A stretch of DNA of 64,000 nt from Vibrio tetraodonis (GCF_003350295.1 NZ_QLYY01000013.1:62001-126000), one strand, 5' to 3'; positions 53,528-63,576 are shown, numbered from the stretch's first letter. Numbers and translations: made by a program. Notes: generated by a model from the sequence alone, not told the origin.

Positions 53528-53542
53528 TAATAATCATTATCA
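53528..53542 (-). promoter_or_regulatory. Fur box upstream of fhuC
   Basis: TAATAATCATTATCA matches the 7-1-7 Fur consensus at 14 of 15 positions. A second, weaker half-match (TGATAAC, 53516-53522) lies just beside it, so two Fur dimers might bind. Confidence 0.8.
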
Positions 53543-53584
53543 TACAAAATGCTCGTCAGAACACATTCATAAACCAAATCTACT

Positions 53585-54310
53585 TCATTTTCCTGTTTGA
53601 CGCGGACAATTGGCGCAAAGATCTCGACCATAACATTTGTAAACTAAGCAGCAACTTGTACGTACTAGTACCAGTTGATCACTTTGTTCATCAATAGATA
53701 ATCTGTTAGCGAGTTTCACCGGTAAACTGCATGCCTCCAACCAATGTTCCGCCTGTTGAAGTAAGTCATCATCGGAAAAGCTAGATGTCCATTGACTTAC
53801 TTTTACTAAACACCCAAGTAAGCTATCAGCTAATAAATGGTTTGTGAAGCCTGGCCGAATTCGAGTCCAATGACTCATTTCTTGACGAAAAAATGTCGAC
53901 AACGTTTGCAACTGGAGACCGGCTATTCTGATCAACTCAGTTTCAGTACCGCGTACATATTGTTCTGACTCGAATTGAAAACCTGATACGAATTTGGGCT
54001 GAACATATTGCGCTATACGAGTCAAATTTGGCAGTCCTCCTAATTGATAGATCGAGATAAAAGCCAAATAAACAGGCTGCCAACATACTAGGTCCCAAGT
54101 TCGTGTCAACCAATATGCAGACCCTGCTTCTGGATGAGCCACTTGTAAGCGGCTGTAAAGATCATGAATATTATCACTGCAAGGATGATCAATATGCAAA
54201 ATACACTGGTGCGATGCATTCGTCGGAACAGCGGATATCTTACCTTCGAGATAAGGAGTGACCTTTCGAGAACATTCAAAAAGCCGGTCAAAAAAAACAT
54301 CTGAACCCAT
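53585..54310 (-). CDS. Siderophore ferric iron reductase (FhuF-type 2Fe-2S protein)
   Basis: A 241-residue cytoplasmic protein whose last residues contain RTSCCLVYKCYGRDLCANCP, the C-C-x10-C-x2-C motif that binds the unusual 2Fe-2S cluster of FhuF-family ferric siderophore reductases. Such proteins release iron from imported hydroxamates. The N-terminal part is divergent, as usual. It is a separate transcription unit upstream of fhuC; a weak Fur-like sequence at 54371-54388 lies before it. Confidence 0.88.
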   Translation of the reverse strand: MGSDVFFDRLFECSRKVTPYLEGKISAVPTNASHQCILHIDHPCSDNIHDLYSRLQVAHPEAGSAYWLTRTWDLVCWQPVYLAFISIYQLGGLPNLTRIAQYVQPKFVSGFQFESEQYVRGTETELIRIAGLQLQTLSTFFRQEMSHWTRIRPGFTNHLLADSLLGCLVKVSQWTSSFSDDDLLQQAEHWLEACSLPVKLANRLSIDEQSDQLVLVRTSCCLVYKCYGRDLCANCPRQTGK

Positions 54311-54370
54311 GGTTTAAATATCCATAGAAATAAAGCTCAGCTCAAAGGGTAATGATAAAACACTCCAAAT

Positions 54371-54388
54371 GCAATTGATTCTTATTAA
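54371..54388 (-). promoter_or_regulatory. Possible weak Fur site upstream of the ferric reductase
   Basis: GCAATTGATTCTTATTAA resembles a degenerate Fur repeat when read on the minus strand (AATAAGAATCAATTGC). The match is partial. Confidence 0.3.
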
Positions 54389-54439
54389 CTAAAAATACAA
54401 ATAGGATGATAGTAGTCCGAAGGCTCACTTTCTTTGCGT

Positions 54440-55738
54440 TTACTTCCTATTAATCAATTTAGGAAGCGCTTTGAAGCTTGCTAACCTAAATCGACTCGTT
54501 CTCATTCCTCTTATCACTCTCCATAATGACACAAACACATGTTTGTCTTTGTCTCCACCTTGAAGTCGGCCACTCTTTTCAAGCCAAGTGTCTGAAGTCA
54601 ACACTTTGCTCATTTCTAATCCATTGGTATTCTTGCGTAGATGTCGATACAAGAAAGTTCGTGCATCACTCCATCGCTCATCTCTTAGCAAGCGATTGAG
54701 CACCCACCACGCGGGCATAGGATGATTGCTATAGTATCGTCGAGCAGTCAGTAACATAAGACCAGTGGCTAAAATGATTACAGCAGCGATATAAAACCAT
54801 AGCGAGTAGGCTCGAAGGAATGACTGAAATGTGTGTTTTGCGATAAAGGTTTTCCCTGCCACTGTGTGTGTTTCAAGTTGTTTGGTTTTGCTGTTCCACC
54901 ACTGAAATTGGTATTCAGGTAAGCTTAATTCACCACCTTGCTGGATCACGTATACCATTTCTTCCACACGACTTGACTGATAATCACCACGCATGGCCGT
55001 ATCCGCCAATTTATTGGGCTTGGGATATGCTTGATATTTTGGCGTTGCACGATCAGATAAGATATCCGGCAGTAGGACTGACAGGCTGTCTTTTGCATTA
55101 ATTACTACAGTTCGCGTAATCGCATCACCCACGTTAAGTTGATCATTAGACGTTGACCAAGTCTGTTTGACATCTACATCGGTCGCAGTAAACCACTGCT
55201 CCTCACCGCTTACTAAACCAGAAGGCAATTTAGCTTCAAAACGTATTGGCCTAGTATACAAAGTGCCCGATACGGACTTGCCATTAGGTGCTGACACTTG
55301 AACACTCACTGGAATAGGTGGAACCACAAACTTACCCGAAGATTGGGGATAGAGGGTCACTTCCCAACGCTGCCGAGACCAAGTTTTACCTTGTTTTTTC
55401 TCAGTGTAATTGGTCGCAAGCTGGTTGCGCTGCTTGGCAATAGCATTGGGTATCTCTATGCGGCCAATGCGAGTACCGCCAGTAAACCAGCGTGGTGTGG
55501 CAACCTCAATATTTAGTATGATTTGTTCATTAACGCTGAATGACTGGGGTTTTCGATCGGCTCTCACATCATCTTGCTTGCCAACCCAAGCTCGAAGTTC
55601 AACCTTGTTACTGCGCTCAAGGTCTTGAATATTTTGGGCCATTGCTTGATTAGGCGTTGAGATAGCCACCAGCACGATTAACGACAAAACCACTGATGAA
55701 AAGTAACGAAATCGGCTTGTTTGAAATACAGTATTCAT
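54440..55738 (-). CDS. BatD-like oxygen-tolerance protein
   Basis: A 432-residue membrane-anchored periplasmic protein. It has a signal peptide (SLIVLVAISTPNQAMA), beta-rich domains of the BatD type (VELRAWVGKQDDVRAD, then RQRWEVTLYPQSSGKFVVPPI), one membrane helix near residue 315 (LWFYIAAVIILATGLMLL) and a cytoplasmic tail of ~100 residues. BatD proteins accompany MoxR-VWA systems; their molecular role is unknown. Its start overlaps the stop of the VWA/TPR gene by 1 nt, and it is the last gene of the operon. Confidence 0.87.
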   Translation of the reverse strand: MNTVFQTSRFRYFSSVVLSLIVLVAISTPNQAMAQNIQDLERSNKVELRAWVGKQDDVRADRKPQSFSVNEQIILNIEVATPRWFTGGTRIGRIEIPNAIAKQRNQLATNYTEKKQGKTWSRQRWEVTLYPQSSGKFVVPPIPVSVQVSAPNGKSVSGTLYTRPIRFEAKLPSGLVSGEEQWFTATDVDVKQTWSTSNDQLNVGDAITRTVVINAKDSLSVLLPDILSDRATPKYQAYPKPNKLADTAMRGDYQSSRVEEMVYVIQQGGELSLPEYQFQWWNSKTKQLETHTVAGKTFIAKHTFQSFLRAYSLWFYIAAVIILATGLMLLTARRYYSNHPMPAWWVLNRLLRDERWSDARTFLYRHLRKNTNGLEMSKVLTSDTWLEKSGRLQGGDKDKHVFVSLWRVIRGMRTSRFRLASFKALPKLINRK

Positions 55739-57453
55739 TATTCTTGCTCCTCTTTTTCAGAGCGACTAACAAGAGCAGATCTCTCACGCAGCTGGATATG
55801 AAATTTGGCCTGCAGAAAATATTTTGGATCGGCCTCTACTCGTTTTAACCACTTATCGGCCAATTCTTGGTCGGCAAGAAGTTCGCTGGCACTTAAGGTC
55901 TCTTTGATCATCAATTCTGACGACGTTTTCTCATCAGCTCCCTCGGCGGTTTGCGGGTTGTCACCCAGCTCTTTTGAGGCATCATTTTCTGTGCCTGCTT
56001 GACTCTCACTCGTTCGATTGATTTCTTTAACAATACCTTGGATAACCTTGAGGTTATGAGCCACATCTGACTTTAGTGGTTCACTTAACGTATCGCTATC
56101 AGCCAAAGATTGTAGAATATCACGCGCAGCTAGGTATTCTCGCTGACGAGCAAGCGCACTTGCCGCATTATATAGCCCTAGGTCTTTTGTTGTTTGTGAT
56201 GAGCTACTCTGCGTTTCAAGAAAAGCACTGTGGGCAAGCTTATACTCGCCAGCATAGTAATACGCCGTCCCTTTCTTCAACGGTTCGGTAAAGTGCTTGG
56301 CAGCCTCTAGATAATCTTTGCGATTAAACCAACGCTGACCCTGCTGATTGGGTGTCAGCCACAAGTCCCACCACCATTGATACATTCGGTCTATTGTCGT
56401 TCGCTCCTCGAGCACCTCGGTTGTCTCGGCTTTCAATGATACGGGTTGCGCCAAAACCTTGTGAGGCAGAAATGCGGTAATAGAAATAGTTGCCAATAAA
56501 CACCATTGCACCAACCAGCCTTTACGAAACCACAGCAACATAATCAAAGCGATGGGGATCAGCAATGGATAACCCATATCTTGCCATGGCATAGCCGAAT
56601 CACCATTAAGCTGCATATTGCGCACTACATAGCGATTTAATGCCTCAATATCGGCATTATCCACCGTCACTTCCACGAGATACCCAGACGTCTCGCTAGC
56701 AAGCTGCTTGAGCGAATTTATATCCAGCGGACGATCCGAGATCAGATCCGAATTACCAGTGGCTAAAATTAACAACTGATAGGGCTTGTTGGAAAAATAG
56801 GTTTTATAAGCTTTTATCGTGGCTGGATTAACACCATCGGTCACCAGAAGCACAGTTGCGCCGAGTTGACCTTGCAATTGTTGATCGATAAGAGGCAATG
56901 CTTCTTCTGCCATTTTCCCTTTTTGGGGCATAATGTCAGGTGAAATAGCCGCTAAAAATGGCGCAAATACTTCGCTGTCTTGGGTGATGGGCATAGCTAC
57001 ATGGGCAGAGCCAGCATACACAATTAATCCCGTTTGCCCTCCCTTTCTTGCTAACAACAAATCACGTATTTTGTGTTTTGCACGCTCTAAACGGCTGGGG
57101 GGCAGATCTTTCTGTAGCATCGAATCGCTGGTATCCATGACAACTAGCATAGACGCCTTATCTTCACCAAAAGGTGAGGCTTGGCGCTGCCAAGTGGGCC
57201 CAGCACAAGCGATTATCGCAAGCCCAATGATCACGACTAAAAGCTTTAAAGGTAATTGCTTGCGCCAGCCCTGTTCACCCAAAGTGAGAGCTTGGCGTAA
57301 ATGCTCGGGCAATACATCCTTCCAGCTCGGCTTACTCTCTTCTCGCCATCGCAACCACAAAAGCAACAACATAGGGATGAAGGCCAATAGCCAAAGTGGA
57401 CGGATAAAGTGAAACTGAGTCACAAACTGTTCGATGTCTAAGCTGTTAACCAT
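55738..57453 (-). CDS. VWA-domain membrane protein with TPR tail (BatB/BatC-like)
   Basis: A 571-residue protein. Two N-terminal helices (LLAFIPMLLLLWL and LLVVIIGLAIIACAG) precede a von Willebrand A domain with MIDAS motif VMDTSDSMLQ and LLVTDGV. A helix lies near residue 300, then TPR-like repeats (~370-470), ending in an acidic tail. The start at 57453 was chosen for GGAGATAAAC just upstream and an 8-nt overlap with the previous gene; the frame is open 27 nt farther up. It appears to combine the functions split between BatB and BatC in other bacteria. Confidence 0.86.
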   Translation of the reverse strand: MVNSLDIEQFVTQFHFIRPLWLLAFIPMLLLLWLRWREESKPSWKDVLPEHLRQALTLGEQGWRKQLPLKLLVVIIGLAIIACAGPTWQRQASPFGEDKASMLVVMDTSDSMLQKDLPPSRLERAKHKIRDLLLARKGGQTGLIVYAGSAHVAMPITQDSEVFAPFLAAISPDIMPQKGKMAEEALPLIDQQLQGQLGATVLLVTDGVNPATIKAYKTYFSNKPYQLLILATGNSDLISDRPLDINSLKQLASETSGYLVEVTVDNADIEALNRYVVRNMQLNGDSAMPWQDMGYPLLIPIALIMLLWFRKGWLVQWCLLATISITAFLPHKVLAQPVSLKAETTEVLEERTTIDRMYQWWWDLWLTPNQQGQRWFNRKDYLEAAKHFTEPLKKGTAYYYAGEYKLAHSAFLETQSSSSQTTKDLGLYNAASALARQREYLAARDILQSLADSDTLSEPLKSDVAHNLKVIQGIVKEINRTSESQAGTENDASKELGDNPQTAEGADEKTSSELMIKETLSASELLADQELADKWLKRVEADPKYFLQAKFHIQLRERSALVSRSEKEEQE

Positions 57454-58537
57454 GTTTATCTCCAGACATCTCAGCCCCAATCGAAGATGATAGACTGCGG
57501 CTCAACAGCCGTTTGCGTTTAATAGTCGCAAGCAAGAATGCGGTTAAATACATCAGCACAACCCAAACTATCAAATAATGGTGAAGACTTTGTTTTGGTC
57601 GATAGGTCGTGCTGTTATATAACTTTGGTTCTAATTCACTGATTCGCGCATAGGCCCTTTCAAGCTCATCACGATTGAGCGCTTCAAAGGCTTCACCACC
57701 TGAATCCTTTGCAATTCGCATTATGGTGTCTTTATCCAGTGCATTTTCTCCCACTGTTTTCGGGTTGCCCATAGCAATAACATGAATACGTACCCCTTTT
57801 GCCTTCGCCACTTTCGCCGCGTCTATCGGCTCTACAAAGCTGCCCGTATCATTACCATCGGTCAAAGCGATAGCGACTTTTTCTCTCTTTCTGTCAGGTA
57901 CTTGTTCGTTTTTAGCGCTTTGCTCAAACACTTTTATCGCAAGACCAATAGCGTCACCCAGATGCGTGCTTTGCCCCGCCATTGCCACATCAGTTTGCTG
58001 GAGCAGCTCGAGCCATACTTGTTGGTCGGCGGTAAAAGGGGTTTGAACAAAAGCAGCGTCACCAAAAAGAATTAATCCGAGCCGATCACCTTGTCTGGTT
58101 TTGACAAAATCTGCCAGAACTTCTTTTACAGCGTCTAAACGTGTCACTGACTTACCTTGCTTAGATACAAAGTCTTGTTCTGCCATCGAGCCCGATAAGT
58201 CAACAAGCACCATTACGTCACGGCCCAAACTTTCACGCACTTGCGGCGCGCCAAGAATGCTAGGTTTAGCGAGCGCTGTCACTACCAACACCCAAGACAA
58301 AGCGAGTGTTGCACGTTGCCACCAGGTTGGCGTTAATTGGCTCGCACCTTCTGAAGGTGTTTCTCCGATGGCTTTAACTAACAAGTTGAAAAAAGGCACT
58401 TTTATCGCCACTTGCTTAGTGCGATAAGCAGGAACCAAATAATAGATAACTATTGGCAGTGGCAGCATTAAAAACCAAATGGGATGATCAAATTCAACAC
58501 GGGATAGTTGGCTGATCAGGGAAAGAAAATCATTCAT
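57446..58537 (-). CDS. VWA-domain membrane protein (BatA-like)
   Basis: A 363-residue inner-membrane protein with helices near residues 15-35 and 70-90, a VWA domain with perfect MIDAS residues (LVDLSGSMAEQDF, then TDGNDTG), and a C-terminal helix (YLIVWVVLMYLTAFLLAT). It probably binds protein partners in a metal-dependent way in concert with the MoxR ATPase. It overlaps both neighbouring genes by 8 nt. Confidence 0.9.
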   Translation of the reverse strand: MNDFLSLISQLSRVEFDHPIWFLMLPLPIVIYYLVPAYRTKQVAIKVPFFNLLVKAIGETPSEGASQLTPTWWQRATLALSWVLVVTALAKPSILGAPQVRESLGRDVMVLVDLSGSMAEQDFVSKQGKSVTRLDAVKEVLADFVKTRQGDRLGLILFGDAAFVQTPFTADQQVWLELLQQTDVAMAGQSTHLGDAIGLAIKVFEQSAKNEQVPDRKREKVAIALTDGNDTGSFVEPIDAAKVAKAKGVRIHVIAMGNPKTVGENALDKDTIMRIAKDSGGEAFEALNRDELERAYARISELEPKLYNSTTYRPKQSLHHYLIVWVVLMYLTAFLLATIKRKRLLSRSLSSSIGAEMSGDKHG

Positions 58538-59072
58538 ACTTTCCCCCTACCAATCGATGCAAGCATGTTTTAAATAGAGGTTTGGTCTTTCGATGATTAT
58601 GACTTTTCATCCAAGCCAGTGCGCGTTGTTTCAATAAAGCGCATTCTGAAGCATCAAGCGAGATATTTGGGTCAAAGACACTTTTAACCCAGCGCTTGCT
58701 AAGATCATCGGTAAATTGGACACCCTTAGGATTTAATTCATCAAGCTTATGCAGAAACTTTTCGTCAAATAAAGGCGCGTCACTATTGTCGAGGTAGATA
58801 AGAACAATTTTCATAATTGAAAATAACTCTTTTGCATCGCTATCCTGATTGGATTGCAGTTGTGATATTGCCTGAGCGGCTTCACTCCGATAGCGGTTAT
58901 GCCACCAGTGAAAGGCGATACGATATAACCAGTAGAGAAATAAGACAAAACAGACAGCCGCTAAAATTGTCCAACCTAGGGTCTGAGGCAGCCAGCTAAC
59001 GCTCTCTGGTACTGCGACATCATGGAGATCACGCAGAATATAGGTACTTGGAGGTGTATGAATTTGAGCCAT
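58530..59072 (-). CDS. DUF4381-family single-pass membrane protein
   Basis: A 180-residue protein with one membrane helix (GWTILAAVCFVLFLYWLYRIA, near residues 33-53) and a cytoplasmic alpha-helical domain (AAQAISQLQSNQDSDAKELF and following). It matches the small protein usually encoded between DUF58 and VWA genes in MoxR clusters. Role unknown; overlapping stop and start with the VWA gene indicate coupled translation. Confidence 0.85.
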   Translation of the reverse strand: MAQIHTPPSTYILRDLHDVAVPESVSWLPQTLGWTILAAVCFVLFLYWLYRIAFHWWHNRYRSEAAQAISQLQSNQDSDAKELFSIMKIVLIYLDNSDAPLFDEKFLHKLDELNPKGVQFTDDLSKRWVKSVFDPNISLDASECALLKQRALAWMKSHNHRKTKPLFKTCLHRLVGGKYE

Positions 59073-60035
59073 TTATCGTCTCCCCACCTGCTTTTTAAAT
59101 TGAGCGATATGGTTACCTGAAGTATCCAGCTCGATATGAGGCAATCTTTTCATCGCCATCAATTCTGCTACAGACTGCCTCTGCTTAGTGGTTTGTTCTG
59201 CCAACCCAGCGCTTGCAGCTGCTACTTTTGTTTGGTTGTCGAGGTTTAGCTGATAACGGCCATCTCCAATCACCCATTTCATTTTCACTAAGTCTTTGGG
59301 TAATGCTTGCTCAAAGGGATCGCTAATGGTGACGGCCAATACATCGTTGTGCTGCTGAAGCTGCTTTAAATGATCGAGATGATGATCTTCACAATCTCGC
59401 CAGTCACTGATAATGATGAAAGTCGATTGTTTAAGCTTCATTCGTTTCAAGAGCGAAACCCAATGCCCAAAATCGACTTTATCTGAATTGAGTGACTGTA
59501 CGTTTAAGCGTTGATTTGCCTTAGATAGTTGTTTTAGTTGGGCCAATAAGTCATGCTGAGAACGCTTTGCTTTGCTGTGATACAATTCGTTATCTGCTGC
59601 AATCACAAACCCAACCCGGTCACCATCTTTTAATACTCGCCATCCACACATCGCACCTAATTCGGCAGCCACGACCGATTTCATTACTTGGGTTGAAGAG
59701 AAAAACATCCCGCTTCGCTGATCAACACAAATCATCACGTTACGATCTTTTTCTTCTGTGTAGCTGCGCACATGTGGTTTTCCGGTACGCATGGTCACCT
59801 TCCAGTCGAGATTACGAATATCGTCGCCTGTTTGGTAATGGCGCAATTCCTCAAAGTTCAAACCACGGCCACGAAAAAGGGAGTGATGTCTGCCCGACAA
59901 CACGCTACCTGAGTTTAGATGAGGCAGTAAGCTGAATGATTCGACTTGAGCTTGCAGACGAACCAAACCTGCGTACTCACAATACAAACGAGGATCAAGC
60001 CCCTGATTTTTTGGAGCAATTTTCGGCCGAGCCAT
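59073..60035 (-). CDS. DUF58-domain protein of the MoxR-VWA operon
   Basis: A 320-residue protein of the DUF58 family, recognised by FRGRGLNFEELRHYQTGDD, IRNLDWKVTMRTGKPHVRSY and TEEKDRNVMICVDQRSGM, a VWA-like core. No membrane segment is evident. It follows the MoxR gene by 12 nt and abuts the DUF4381 gene with no gap. Confidence 0.9.
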   Translation of the reverse strand: MARPKIAPKNQGLDPRLYCEYAGLVRLQAQVESFSLLPHLNSGSVLSGRHHSLFRGRGLNFEELRHYQTGDDIRNLDWKVTMRTGKPHVRSYTEEKDRNVMICVDQRSGMFFSSTQVMKSVVAAELGAMCGWRVLKDGDRVGFVIAADNELYHSKAKRSQHDLLAQLKQLSKANQRLNVQSLNSDKVDFGHWVSLLKRMKLKQSTFIIISDWRDCEDHHLDHLKQLQQHNDVLAVTISDPFEQALPKDLVKMKWVIGDGRYQLNLDNQTKVAAASAGLAEQTTKQRQSVAELMAMKRLPHIELDTSGNHIAQFKKQVGRR

Positions 60036-60047
60036 AATGGTTCCCGC

Positions 60048-61031
60048 CTATCCGATTTCTACGTGATCAAGCAGCTCTATCACTACCCGTTTGTGATCGA
60101 CACCGTCTGCAAGGGCATCATGGGACAGGGAAAAACGATGGCCAAGTACTGAGAGAGCCATAGCACGCACATCGTCTGGCGTTACGTGGTCACGCCCCTG
60201 TAACCATGCATAAGCCCTTGAGCATTTATCCAAAGCAATTGAAGCGCGCGGGCTGGCTCCTATTTCCAGCCATTTTGTTAACTGAGAATCGGGGTAGCGC
60301 TCTGGCTTGCGCGTTGCCATTACCAACGCAACAATGTAGTTTTCAACCAAGTCAGAAACTGTCATTTCAGGCAACTGACGACGCGCCTCCATCACCAAAT
60401 CTGAGTCTATATGCCATGAGTTTTCCGGCTTCACTGAGATTTTAGCACCCTGCTCTTCACTTCGTACCAGACGAATGATGTCACGCTCTGCCTCATCTTC
60501 AGGGTATTCAACGGTGACCTTCATAATGAACCTATCCATTTGCGCTTCAGGCAATGGATAGGTTCCTTCTTGTTCAACAGGGTTTTGAGTAGCGAGCACC
60601 ATAAAAAGCTCAGGGAGCACGTGAGTTTTATCACCGACTGTGATGGTGCTTTCTGCCATCGCTTCAAGCAGCGCCGCTTGAACCTTGGCTGGCGCACGGT
60701 TTACTTCATCGGCTAATACGATACTGTTAAAAATTGGCCCTGCTTGAAACATGAGCTGAGGTTTCCCTTCTAGCTCCTGATAAACTTCTGTCCCTGTCAC
60801 ATCAGAGGGCAACAAATCTGGGGTGAACTGAATACGGCCAAAACTTGTGTTTAGCCTTTGCGCGAGTGACTTTACAGAGCGAGTCTTTGCTGTACCTGGA
60901 AGACCTTCAAGTAACACATGTCCATTGGTGAGCAAACTGATAACCAAGGCTTGAACCACATGACTCTGTCCAATAACACTTTCTTCGGTGCGTTTTATCA
61001 ACTCGTTTATGGCTTGCTGTACGTGATTCAT
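60048..61031 (-). CDS. MoxR-family AAA+ ATPase
   Basis: A 327-residue AAA+ chaperone-like ATPase. Walker A is LLEGLPGTAKTRSV near residue 38, Walker B is IVLADEVNRAP near 105, sensor 1 is MVLATQNPVEQEGTYPLPEAQMDRF (residues ~145-170, in part), and the arginine region is ASPRASIALDKCSRAYAWLQG. MoxR ATPases remodel or mature partner proteins together with VWA proteins. It is the first gene of the six-gene operon. The next upstream gene encodes an octaheme cytochrome, a plausible client. Confidence 0.93.
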   Translation of the reverse strand: MNHVQQAINELIKRTEESVIGQSHVVQALVISLLTNGHVLLEGLPGTAKTRSVKSLAQRLNTSFGRIQFTPDLLPSDVTGTEVYQELEGKPQLMFQAGPIFNSIVLADEVNRAPAKVQAALLEAMAESTITVGDKTHVLPELFMVLATQNPVEQEGTYPLPEAQMDRFIMKVTVEYPEDEAERDIIRLVRSEEQGAKISVKPENSWHIDSDLVMEARRQLPEMTVSDLVENYIVALVMATRKPERYPDSQLTKWLEIGASPRASIALDKCSRAYAWLQGRDHVTPDDVRAMALSVLGHRFSLSHDALADGVDHKRVVIELLDHVEIG

Positions 61032-61144
61032 CCTATTCCCTCAATATGCATTGTGTCTGCTGTGTATATCCTACTCATAAGCGCTATAATTATTGGTTAT
61101 AAACTTAATAGCTACCCAATCGTAAAATCTTACTTCATCGAATT

Positions 61145-63463
61145 TTATCCACCCGCTCCGACGACCTTAGCCCTCAGTTGCTCAACCACTTGGGGAGGCA
61201 CCTGCTTACTCAATCGATTTACGCACTGCTCAAAAGCGAAGGCGATACCACCAGCTTTATAATTACGAGCCAAAACATCACACTCAGCGTAGAGGTGTTG
61301 AGGATCGCCACCCACCTCATAAGCCCTATTGAGCGCTTGACTAGCCGCCAGAACATTGGTTTTTTCTAGTGCTAATCCATAAACATACCAATAATGTGGG
61401 TTACGCTTGGCAGTTTCGGCAGCCTGCTTTAGAAGCTCAATCGCTTTGTTATCGTCACCGAACCTTAACCATGCTAGGCCAGCACTGTAGGGCAATGCGC
61501 TCGATTTAGGCTGAGCTTTCATTCCAGCGCTGAGCACCTCTATCGCTTTGGTTTCCTTATTTTGCGCGCGATACAAATCAGCTAAATTCGCGTAGCTATT
61601 TTCAAAATAGGGCTCTATCTCTATTGCTTTGTTGTAAGCGTCAATCGCCTTATCGGTTTCTCCGAGATCGCGATAGAGATTACCAAGATTGGTTCTGCCA
61701 AAGCCCCTATCCGAGTTAAATATCTGAATGCGCTTATAATCATCAAGCGCAGGTTGGAGCTTCTCTTTTTGAAGTGGGTTCATTTCAGAATAAGAGCGAA
61801 CCAAAGCACCTGCGGCCTCCGCTCGCACAGACAAAACAGGATCACTCAATAAAGGTTCAAGTATTTGCCACCTGTCGCTGAAGGCGTAACCCGAAGACCC
61901 AGCAATGGCGCCAAGGCGGATCATTTCATCATCATGTTTTACCGAACGAGCCAGTGAAACTAGGGTATTTTGCCCAGTATTGCCCCCCATTCGTTCAAGT
62001 GCCGACGCACGGATAATATTACTTAGCGAAGAGTCCTGAGCCGAGAATGCCAGAGCATCGGGAGCACCACGGTGGTCAATGGCATCAGCGTAGAAAGCAA
62101 GCGAGAAATGGCGTTGGTTACGATAGGTCGAGTTCGGATACAACTTACCGATTTGTGCATCGGCCCATTGCGCCGTTTTGTCCTCGTGACAAGATGTGCA
62201 GACATTCGGCGTGTTGATATGCTGACTAAGATCTGGACGTGGCACATGCCAACTATGGTCGCGACGAGGATCAACTTGCATATACGTCGTTTCAGGCATG
62301 TGGCAAGTGGTGCATTTTGATGCTTTTGTGCCCGCCGTATGAAACGTATGCTTTTCTGGGCTGTACTCAGATGCCGAATGGCACTGCAAGCATACCGCTT
62401 CTTCCGCTATTTTGAGCTGTGCATTATGCGGGTCATGACAGTTAGTGCAGGTCACGCCTTTCTTCGCCATCTCAGATTGTAAAAATGAGCCATAAACATA
62501 GACTTCATCGTATATTTGCCCGTCGTGAAGATAGAGCTCTGGCGTAATTAAACTCAGACGATATTTGTCAAAAAATGAGTCATTAACATGATCGCCCGTT
62601 TCATTGAGCTGTGTCCGTCGACTATGACACTGCGCACAGGTTTGTACTTGCTGCGTCATGACGATCTCTTTGGGCTGTAACGTGCTGTGACCCTCTTTTT
62701 GCACCCAATCTTTCACTGCTTTGGATAAATCGCGGTCAAAACCTAGGTGTCCTATCGCTTGCTGTGAAAGCTTGTCAGATTGCGCCAATTCCATATGCTT
62801 ACTGGCAGGTCCATGGCATGCCTCACAGCCAACGTTAATCTCAGACCAAGTAGTCGAGTAAGTATTTAATTGGGCATCATAGTTTTTCTGTACATTGGTA
62901 GAGTGGCAATCGGCACACATGAAATTCCAGTTTTGTCCGGAATTAGTCCAATAAAACTCATCGGTCGGCATTGTTTCTGGGTAAAGGTGAAACCAGCGCT
63001 GTCCGCCTTGTTCTTTGCGTCTTGAGTCCCAAGCAAAAGGCAATAGTTGGACTCTTCCGTCACCAAACTCAACCATGTATTGCTGAAGCGGTTGCCAGCC
63101 AAAGGTGTAACTGACTTTATAATCGTGCCAGTTGCCATCCGCGCCTTGAACATTCACCCAGTATTGGTCATTTCTACGATAGAAACGATTCGCTTTGCCG
63201 TTAAAAGTGAAAACATAATTATTGAAATCACCCAAAACAGAGTGCGGATCAGCGTGTTTCATGGCCATATCGTGATGGGAGCCTTTCCATGCAGTAAACT
63301 GTTTTTGGTGACAATCAACACAGGCTTGAGTACCGACAAAATCAGCCGTTAAAGACTTGGTTGATTGAGAAGTTTCTGAAAACGCGCTTTGTATCCACAC
63401 CAGAAAAATGACGAGCACAAATAGACGTTGTTTCGCCTGATTACGACTTGCCCACTGAGTCAT
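61145..63463 (-). CDS. Exported octaheme cytochrome c with HEAT and TPR repeats
   Basis: A 772-residue protein with a signal peptide (LFVLVIFLVWIQSAFS) and eight CxxCH heme sites: CVDCH, CADCH, CEACH, CAQCH, CTNCH, CLQCH, CTTCH and CTSCH, all within the first ~420 residues. HEAT-like repeats follow (~480-570), then TPR units (~590-740, for example TNLGNLYRDLGETDKAIDAYNKAI). It should carry electrons in the periplasm. The repeat half is paralogous to the protein at 34863-35930 beside the sulfatase maturase. It is encoded between an arylsulfatase and the MoxR-VWA operon. Enzymatic activity (for example nitrite or hydroxylamine chemistry) cannot be assigned; no CxxCK motif is present. Confidence 0.92.
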   Translation of the reverse strand: MTQWASRNQAKQRLFVLVIFLVWIQSAFSETSQSTKSLTADFVGTQACVDCHQKQFTAWKGSHHDMAMKHADPHSVLGDFNNYVFTFNGKANRFYRRNDQYWVNVQGADGNWHDYKVSYTFGWQPLQQYMVEFGDGRVQLLPFAWDSRRKEQGGQRWFHLYPETMPTDEFYWTNSGQNWNFMCADCHSTNVQKNYDAQLNTYSTTWSEINVGCEACHGPASKHMELAQSDKLSQQAIGHLGFDRDLSKAVKDWVQKEGHSTLQPKEIVMTQQVQTCAQCHSRRTQLNETGDHVNDSFFDKYRLSLITPELYLHDGQIYDEVYVYGSFLQSEMAKKGVTCTNCHDPHNAQLKIAEEAVCLQCHSASEYSPEKHTFHTAGTKASKCTTCHMPETTYMQVDPRRDHSWHVPRPDLSQHINTPNVCTSCHEDKTAQWADAQIGKLYPNSTYRNQRHFSLAFYADAIDHRGAPDALAFSAQDSSLSNIIRASALERMGGNTGQNTLVSLARSVKHDDEMIRLGAIAGSSGYAFSDRWQILEPLLSDPVLSVRAEAAGALVRSYSEMNPLQKEKLQPALDDYKRIQIFNSDRGFGRTNLGNLYRDLGETDKAIDAYNKAIEIEPYFENSYANLADLYRAQNKETKAIEVLSAGMKAQPKSSALPYSAGLAWLRFGDDNKAIELLKQAAETAKRNPHYWYVYGLALEKTNVLAASQALNRAYEVGGDPQHLYAECDVLARNYKAGGIAFAFEQCVNRLSKQVPPQVVEQLRAKVVGAGG

Positions 63464-63576
63464 GACTGCCCTTATAAGAGTTGTTTTTATTTTTTCTCAG
63501 CAAAGATAGAAGATATTTCCTTTCAAATACAACAAATTGCACATCATTAAAGGGAGAACTCATACCAAGATCAAAA

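Noticed and set aside
56933..57412. 159-codon plus-strand frame
   Set aside because: It is antisense to the VWA/TPR gene, which has clear MIDAS motifs and operon overlaps; the frame shows no recognisable domain.
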